A program made the position numbers and the translations under genes. Of a stretch of DNA of 64,000 nt, positions 35,601-44,600 are shown one piece after another. The stretch lies in the NCBI RefSeq assembly GCF_030867145.1, contig NC_134434.1:3348001-3412000 (forward strand). Reading direction: 5' to 3'. Each line of letters begins with the position of its first letter. Positions within the stretch are counted from its first letter, which is position 1. The notes beneath the pieces are model-generated. The model searched no databases, had not been told where the DNA came from, and was given only the letters and a program-made list of their open reading frames with translations. The DNA is from Opisthocomus hoazin. Lineage: Eukaryota > Chordata > Aves > Opisthocomiformes > Opisthocomidae.

Positions 35601-38600
35601 AGGTGGGGGAGGAAGAAAACGCAAAGCACTTCAAAGGCAGCACTAAGCTCCTTTAATCCCGCCGTGGAGCCAGCGCAGCCGGTGCCCGCAGAGGGGAAGC
35701 TCACCCGTGCCGGGAGTGGAAGGGGCACATTTGGACAGCGGTGGCTCGTCCCCCTCCATCCACCCAGGCCAAGACAAGAGCATCCCTGCGCTCAGCATCC
35801 CCCAGGAGCATCCAGCCGGACCCTTCCCTCCCCGTGGCTCCTAGCCATGGGGGGCCCGGCCCCATCTTCCCCCCCACAGGACTCACTTGACAAGGCGCAG
35901 GGTGTCCTTGCGGATGTTGATTAAGCTCCTGAGGGTCTTCACGGGTTCCTGAGGAGGTGGAGCAGCATAAGGGAACTAGGACAAGAGAGACACCGGTGAA
36001 GCCAAACACACGGAGGGGGTTTACAGCAGCCGCGGACCTTGGCCCCGGGATGCTCAGTGACCCAGCCCCGACCCGACAGCCCATATCCCAGGGCGGCCTG
36101 AGCATCCTGATGGGTGCTGAGCACCCACAGCTCCCACTGGCACTTGGGTACCAGGCAGCGTGACAACGGGGACATCTCCCCTGTAAAGAGAAAGCCCAAA
36201 AGCCCTTGCAGGGGACAGTTTCACTGAGCGGGCATGCAGAGAGCGGCTGCTCCTTGTCCCTTCGGCCGGAGGGCGAGGGGGACGCAGGGCACAGGGCAGC
36301 CAGGCGGCTGCTGAGGTGTTTTCAGGCTGCTGATGCAATGCAGAGCGGCTGGATGAGGCCAGGGCTCCCTCCCTGCCCACCAGCCAAGGAACAGACACAA
36401 ATGCTCCTGTTTTCTCCTAAGGATGGATGGGATTTGGGTGGTGGGGTCTCTGCCAGCCTTGTCCCAGGAGCAGGCTGCTGACAGGGTGGCTGGGCAGGAC
36501 CAGGCAGGCAGCATCGCTACGAGGGGAGAGGTGTTGAGCCATCTGCCAAGGTGATCTTGTCCTTGTCCTTCCTGTCCACCTGCAGCCACCACGGGGGCTA
36601 CAGGGCTTGCTGGGGAGAGGGGACACCCTCTCCTTGGCACCGCAGCCACCCAAGCGGGACTGCGGGCACCGGGGACACAGGATCCATCTCCCCCCCTCCC
36701 CATCTCCACCTCCCAGGTATGCTGAGCCCCAGGAAGGGATCAGCCCCCAAGGGGGAAAACACAAACACACGTTGGAGAGACAGAGGCTTCCACCAGGATT
36801 AACGCCCGGCTCACCAGCGAGCTGTCACCGCGTGCCAAGGGACAGCCAGAGCCAGGAGGGCATCAGGTGCCATCGGGGGTGGCAGATGCTCACGTGAGCC
36901 AAAGGGCTCAGTCGCTGCCTTGGGAGAGGGAACGGGTAACCCAGGTAGGCTGCCTGGGTCCTGTCACCACCTCCAGCCCAGACAAGGTGCTCGGGGACAG
37001 CGAGGCACCCGCTGCACCCCCGATACTGAGGGGACGAGACTGAAATGCAGATGGCACTTGGGGATGGCCCCCGGGGAGCCAGATGCCCATTTCCCACATC
37101 CCTGGCACCCTTGCGTGGGAAAGCCACCATCACCTTCCCCGTCTCCAAGGCCAATGTCACCTTCCCTGTCCCGGTCACCCTCCCCATCCCCAAGACCACC
37201 ATCACCTTCCCTGTCCCTGTCACCTTCCCCGTGCCCAAGGCCCTGCAGAGCAGGACGGATGGGGCTGGGGCACCAGTGCAGGGCTCAGTGGGATGTGGTG
37301 GGAGAGGCAGCTCGCAGGACCAAGCAGTGCAGGCAGAGGCCTGCCTCATCCCTCCTCCTCCTCCAGCCAGGCATCACCTCCTGTGTCCCGCCATCCCACA
37401 GCTCCGGTCCCACGGGTGGCATCCAAAGGCAGGTGAAAGCCTGGGCTGGACCCAGCATGGCTGATGGCACGGGGTGCTTTGAGAAGGAATCCACGGCACC
37501 TCGCAATTGCCACCCCTTCCCTCCCTCCCCTCTGGGAGGGGAAAGGGCAGCTGAGTCATTAATCTGACGTTAATGAGCTTTTTAACAAGTCAGACGCGCT
37601 ACATGGGCACCTGCAGAATCGTCTGTTGCAGCTGGAAGGGAGCAAGCGAGGAAAAGGCCTCCGGGCTGGAGCGGAGCCATGTCATGACAAGCCACGCCAT
37701 GTCGTGATACATCCTCTGCTATTCGAGTTAGTGAAGCAATCCAACCCTGCTCACTCGCACCTTGCCCAGCAAAGCTGTACCCAAACCAGCCCACAGCAAG
37801 CGGCAGAGCTCGTCCCGGCAGGGAGAGCACCCATGGGTGCGAGCCCCCTCGCGCCGTGGCACCCCGGGGCGGGCGATGGAGGAGGGAGCAGGCAGCGGGG
37901 TCCCCCGGCTGCAGCCCCGGGGGGGCCGTCGGGCTGGGCAGGATGGGGAAGCGCTGAAGGCAAATTTCACGCTGCAGACACCACTTCGCCGTCACCCGTT
38001 GGGCTCTTTCACACCCACGTGTGGGCTCTTTTTTGGGGGGGGGGGGTTGGGGTTCTTTTGAAAGAAATTTTGCAAGCCGGATTTGCACATCAGAAAGGGG
38101 CTGTTTAGAGGACTTTTTGCATCTCTTCAACTTAAATAAAGCTGAAAAACAACAGAAAAAAACCTCACTGCAACCATTACTCATTTAAAAACACCACCCA
38201 TGCACCTATAGCGACATTTGGTCCAGACCATCTTCTGTTAAAGTGAACCCTTCCCCTCAAAAATCTTCCTTGGGGTTTTTCTACAAGGACACCCTGATTT
38301 CTGCGGGCAGGGAACCCCAGCAGCACGTTTCAACAGTTCCCAGCTTCCCTGGAACACCTCGTGCTCTCCTGGTGCTGCAAGCAGCTTCTCCTCTCCTTGG
38401 TCCGTGCAGAGATGTCCCAGCATGGTGGCAGCTACTTAAACCTATAACACCCTTCCCAGCCCCTTGGGAACCTGTTCCGAGCTGGAAAATCCAGATTATC
38501 CTGTATCCATGGAGGAAAGAGTCTGCACAGCCTCTGGGTGCTCCACACATCCCTGCAGCAGCAGCGCTGTTCGTAGCTGAGACGAGGTGCTCAGCTCAGA

Positions 38601-41600
38601 GAGGACTTGGGACCCAATTTTTTTCCAAGACATCCTTGGCCTCGTTACCCAAGGAACCCAAAATAAATCCCCCACCAAAAAGCACTGGCTGTCTCTGACA
38701 TTTCCAGCCCACCCAGGGCTCTCACAGCAGGCCAGAATGAGAAAGCATTGCGGCCAAGAAGCATCGGGGAAGTCTCAGAGGCGGAATCAGAGATGGCCAG
38801 ACACTGCCCGGGCACAGGCTGGGGCCAGAAACAACACACATCCTTCCCAGTCCCCCTGCCCCAAGCCCCCAAACTGGCCTGACCCGAAAGCCCAGCCCCG
38901 AAACAGCCTCCACCCCCCAGAAGACGGGACCTCGGTCGCAGCTCTGCAGCGCAGGGCCATCGCTAATTAAGCCAGAGCAATGCAATTTAGCTTGCAATGC
39001 TATATTAATTCTTTCTGCTGTTTCCAAGCTGTTCCTTTACCTTCCCCGCTGTTTCTGCTGTTGGGATGTCTGACACGGGAACTGCTCGCTGGGCAGTTCA
39101 GAGGCTTTTACTGTAATCAAGAGCGTTTCTCAGCGCTCGCTGCTGGAGAGAGAACCGAGCGCTGACTTTTCATTTTCTGGGGAAGCGCAGAGGATGGAGA
39201 GAAAAGCGCTGGCTTTGTCTGCCCGACGCCCATGGGTTTTGGGGGGTGCTCCTGCCCTCGGCTCTGCCGGGATCCCCACTCTGGCACAGCCCCGGGGCTG
39301 GGCACATCCCCGCTGAGGGATCCTACGATGCTGCCAAAACGCTGCTGAAGCCAATTTCAAGGAGGGAACACAGACCGGGACAGCAGCAGCCTCGCCAGCC
39401 CAACACAGCAGGCAGCGTTCAAGAGCCGGGCCATTAGCACCGGGCAAATTTATCTTGACTCAACAGAAAGGCTTTGGTGCCTTTTAATTCCTCACCTTGA
39501 ATTTTTTTTAATACTTGAGCCCTGCACCGTTCCAGCCGACGCTGGCGAGCCGCCCCGCTGAGATGCACTCGGAGGAGCCGGGGACGCTGAAGCCCACCGT
39601 GGGGACAGCCCCGCTTTCACTTCCTCCCTCTCAAAAGGCAGCGAGCAATAAAAACAGCTCCAGGGTGGTGGGGTCTGGGGACCTCCTCTGCAGCCGGGTT
39701 TCTGGGTGCCCCGGGACCGTCCGGAGCCGGCAGCACCCAGCACTGCGAAACCCATCGGTGCTGCCACCTCCTCCCCCTTCCCCCCTCCCCCAGCCCCTTT
39801 TTCACGCTGGAGTTTACGCTGCTCCTGTCCAAGCTACTCTGCTCCGCACCACGCCAGCGCCGCTCCCGATGTGTCCCCCACCCTGGGCCATCTGGGCTGG
39901 GAGCTGGCTCCTGGCTGAGCTGGGAAAGGCGAGAGGAAAAGCAGCTCTTGGAGATGGACTGAGAAAGGAGGAGTTGGCTACATCAGCCCATTACCCCTCA
40001 ACATCTTCATCACCAGCTGATGTTTTCAAGCAGGAGGGTTTATGGGTGGAAGCAGCTCTTGGGGGTTGGAAAATACGTGCAGGTCTGATGACCCACAACA
40101 CGGACACTGCAGAGAGCAGAACCCAAAGGCAGAGGTCACGCAGTCGCTCTGCCCATTCCCAACCACTTGAGAACCTATTCACCCCTTGCAACTCCAGTCT
40201 GGCAGCGAGGTGAGAGGTCTAACAACTGCGTTCTGCTGCTGCGGAGCACGAGGACGCGGGCAGACAGGCTGAGAGGAGACCCGGGTTAGCGCCCGACGGA
40301 GGACAGGCTGCAGCAAGTAGCCAACCCTTATAGACAGGACAGGGGGTAGTGGCTTTAGACTCAAAGAGGGCAGATTTAGATTAGATATAAGGAAGAAATT
40401 CTTCACCGTGAGGCTGGTGAGGCCCCGGCTCAGGCTGCCCAGGGAAGCTGTGGCTGCCCCCTCCCTGGCAGTGGCCAAGGCCAGGCTGGCCGGGGCTTTG
40501 AGCAGCCTGGGCTGGTGGAAGGGGTCCCTGGCCGTGGCAGGGGGTTGGAGCTCGGTGATCTGCAAGGTGCCTTCCAACCCAAACCATTCTCTGATTCTAT
40601 ATTAGACATCAGAGAATCCACTCGGGCCACTCCAGGCGTGCTTGGCTGGCTCTGCCCTCGTGGGGTGACAGCCAGCAGCCTTACACCACGCACCCCACAC
40701 TACACACAGTTGCTGCCACTTTGGGAAGTGGCCTGGGCCCTGTGTCCCCTTGCCAGCCCCACGCCCCGCCGGTGCCCACCACCACAGGCCGGTTCCCCAG
40801 GAAGTTGAGGTCGCTGTTCTCGCCGAAGAGGTAACCCTCAGGGTGCGTGGAGTCGAACTTCTCGCCGCCCATGATGAAGTGGTTGGCAAAGTAGCTCCCT
40901 GGAAAGAAAACACAGAGACTGCCTGAGGGGGGGAGGACAGGGCTTCAGCCAGGCGATGGAGCAGCACGAAGCCACCGAGTCGATGGCTCAGAGGTGGCTG
41001 CAGCCCCAGGGCCACCTTGCTGGGAGCCTTTCGGGTTGAGCTCACACGCTGCCAGCCTCCAAGCAGGCAGAGGTGACGGGGGAGCTGGCCAAGAAATGAC
41101 CCTTCCCGGCTGCCTTCTGCCTGCCTGCCCTGCCCGCACCCCCCCGCTGCCAGCAATCCTGTCCCTGCCCGCGATGGCCGAAGCCCGGGCAGAGAGCGCC
41201 GGGCTGGGGAGAGGCTGGTGCCAGGGTGCAGCCCCGCAGCAGCACCCAGCCTGGGGGCTGCCCCATCCGACGGGATTGAACAGGAGCTGATTCACACCCC
41301 AGGGCTTCAGCTGCACCCCTGCCTGAGCACAGCGCCCGCTCCCCCTTCTCACCCCGAGAAATCCCCGCGAGCCCCAGGCAGTCCTGAGCCACCCAAGGTC
41401 ACCCTGACCTTCAACCATCCCCACGCTGGCAGGGGCGGCCGAATCCTGGTCTGGGAGCAGGACGGGGAGATGGCTCCCGGGGCGGCGGAGCAGGAGGGCA
41501 GTGCTGACCCCTTCCATAAACACCAGCTGATTTCCCGAGGAGGCAGGAGCTGCAGCGGCCGCAGCCTGTCCCGCCAGAGCACCCCATCTCCCAAAGCCTG

Positions 41601-44600
41601 GGAGCCGCGGCGGGGCCGGGCTGGCTCGTACACCCCCACGGACGCTGCCAGGAAGGGGCAGCACGGACCAGACACGCAGCCCTCGAAACGGGCTGGGTTC
41701 CTCCTGCCCAAAGCCCAGCGTCGTGACCCTCAGGTCCCGCTCACAGCGGCGTGCCCACGGGCAGACACCCGCTCGGGCTTGCTGCGGCCCCACCGGGAAG
41801 ATGGGTCAAGCACACCTGAACTGAGCTCTGTCAGTTCTCAGCCTGCAGCCTTCCCTAGGAAGAGCTCAACTGCAGGAGGGAGGCTTTGGGGGGCTGCAAA
41901 GCCTCCAGGAGGTCAGCAGCCCCTCCAGAAAGTGCCCCACGCTGCTGTGACGAACGCTGGGCAACGACCAGTGTCCTTCTTCCCTCACAGGGTAAAGCAC
42001 GGAGCCGAAACACCAGCGTGGCCCGTCCCCTGAGCTGGGAGCAGCCCCCCAGCCAGGCACTTCCAAATATCAGATTTTCCTCCCAGTCCGGCCAGGAGCC
42101 CACTCATGGCTGCTCCCCGTCCGTGAGATCCGGGCTGCGGCTGCCTGGGGAAGGCTCGCCACGGCGCAGGATCCGGCCAGGACTACTCCTTGGAGGTGGG
42201 AAAAGGAAGGGAAAGGGGGAGGCAAAGAGGGGTGGTGAGGGGTGAGCAGAAGCACCAGGAGTCCCCAGTTCAAGAAAGATGAGGAGCTACTGGAGAGAGT
42301 CCAGTGGAGGGCTATGAGGATGATGAGGGGACTGGAACATCTCTCCTGCGAGGAGAGGCTGAGGGAGCTGGGCTTGTTCAGCCTGGAGAAGAGAAGGCTG
42401 CGAGGGGACCCAATAAATGCTTATAACTATCTCAAGGGTGGGTGTCAGGAGAACGGGGCCAGACTCTTTTCAGTGGTGCCCAGCAACAGGACAAGGGGCA
42501 ACGGGCACAAACTGAAGCAGAGGAAGCTCCAGCTGAAGATGAGGAAGAACTTCTTCCCTCTGAGGGTGACGGAGCCCTGGCCCAGGCTGCCCAGGGAGGT
42601 TGTGGAGTCTCCTTCTCTGGAGATATTCAAGACCCGCCTGGACAAGGTCCTGTGCAGCCTGCTGTAGGTGACCCTGATTCGGCAGGGGGGTTGGACTGGG
42701 TGACCCACAGAGGTCCCTTCCAGCCCCTGCCATGCTGTGATTCTGGTAGTCAGGAGAGGCAATGGATGGAGGATGGACACGGTGCCCTGCATCTCGCCAG
42801 TCATGGAGACAGGGTCCGGCTTGAAAAACCCCAAACCCAACAGCACAGAGGGATCCACAGCCCCCCGGGGACCCCCCGAAACTAAACCTTTGGGGTCTGC
42901 AAGATCAAGGGAGCTCAATCCTGAGCTGCAGCTCTGCTTGCGGGGACTGAAATCAGAGCTTGCAGTTGGCTTCCAGCAGATGCACTGATTGCCCAGGGCT
43001 GGATCAGGCTGTAATAATGCATTTAAAAACTGAAACCGAGCCCAAAGTTCACAGGAGAGGAGGGGAGGAGATCTAACGCCGGGGCAGGAGGGATGAGCAG
43101 GGCCATGCAGCTTCACCCGAAGGCCCCGCAGCGCAGGAATGCCCGGATGCAGCACGCCTGTTAGGAAACGTCGACCATCAATTATTGATGCCTGCTGCTT
43201 TCTGGTCCCATTTTCCACGTACATAATTTATAGGCAGCTCTCCAGGGAAGGACACAGCCATGTGAAAAAAAAAACAACCCCAAGAGCAAAGTGCCTTTGG
43301 AGCTGCCTGCAGCAGCACGACTGGGAGAGAATGGGGCTGTCCAGAGCTCTTCCTGGCTCTGACTTTGGGCAAGAGCAGGAGATGGAAAAAAAAATTATAT
43401 TTAAACCTGCAGAAAAGCTTCCCCAGCACTGGGGAAAAGCTGGAAAATGGAGCACAGGCTCTCTGCAACAGTCCCAGCTGCGGTTTGGTGGGTGCTGGGG
43501 GCTCCCATAGGATAGGCAGAGGAGTTGAGGACCCCTCTGCCATCACTCAGCATCTCTGCCGGGGGTTGGGAGCACCCCTGGGTGCAGCAGGTCCCCAATG
43601 CACCCTGTTCATGGCTCAAGGGCTTCAGCTGCCCCTTTGCAGCAGGCTGCGCTGGCCCCGTGCTCACTCCCAGGGAAGATCCTCCAAAAACCTTGCCATT
43701 AAACAAAGCCTCGAGTCGTGCCGGGCTCTGCCCTGGGAAGCACCAGCACGGAAAAGCCCGGGGCATCGGCAGGAGCCAGTGACCCCGTGGGCACGGCCGG
43801 GTGGCAGAGGAAGGAAGCACCTTTCCAGCCACAGCCACCTAATAATTGGCTAATTATAAACCCTTAACCAACGCCTGCCCCTGGGGATGGCAAGCCGTCA
43901 AGGACGGTCACATCACTGAGGGAAAGCCAGGCTTTAATGAGATCTTAAACTTCAGAGGCCTGGCGGGCACGCGGAAAGGGCTTAACAGAGAGGCTGCTGG
44001 AAAGGAGGAAAAAACCAAAATTGCCTGGTGTTCCCAGCAAACAAAGTGTGTCCTGCATGCCTGTAGGCACCATCACATGGGACATATCTGGCACCAGCCG
44101 GTGCCGATGCCGCTGTCAGCCCCTTTTCTCCATGAGCGCCAGGGATGCCTCCTTGCCCAGATGCCCTGAGACCGGCGAGGACCTGCAGACACAGACCCTG
44201 GTGCACGCTGTGGCCACGTCCGCTGCTCTGGCACCGGGTGGCACAGGTCCTGCATCATCCCCCGAGCCATCGCTGCCCTGCTGGGGTCTGGCTCCGCTCT
44301 GGTAACGCAGCCTCTGGCTCTCAAATGTCAGAGTCCGGATCACAGAGTCACAGAATAGTAGGGGTTGGAAGGGACCTCTGTGGGTCACCCAGCCCAACCC
44401 CCTGCCCAAGCAGGGTCACCTACAGCAGGCTGTAGAGGACGTTGCCCAGGTGGGTCTTGAATATCTCCAGAGAAGGAGACTCCACAGCCTCCCTGGGCAG
44501 CCTGGGCCAGTGCTCTGTCACCCTCAGAGGGAAGAAGTTCTTCCTCATGTTCAGATGGAACTTCCTCCACTTCAGTTTGTGCCCATTGCCCCTTGTCCTG

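Noticed and set aside
42242-42667. 141-codon frame that looks like a gene
   Set aside because: It is the decayed C-terminus of CR1 ORF2, not a host gene.
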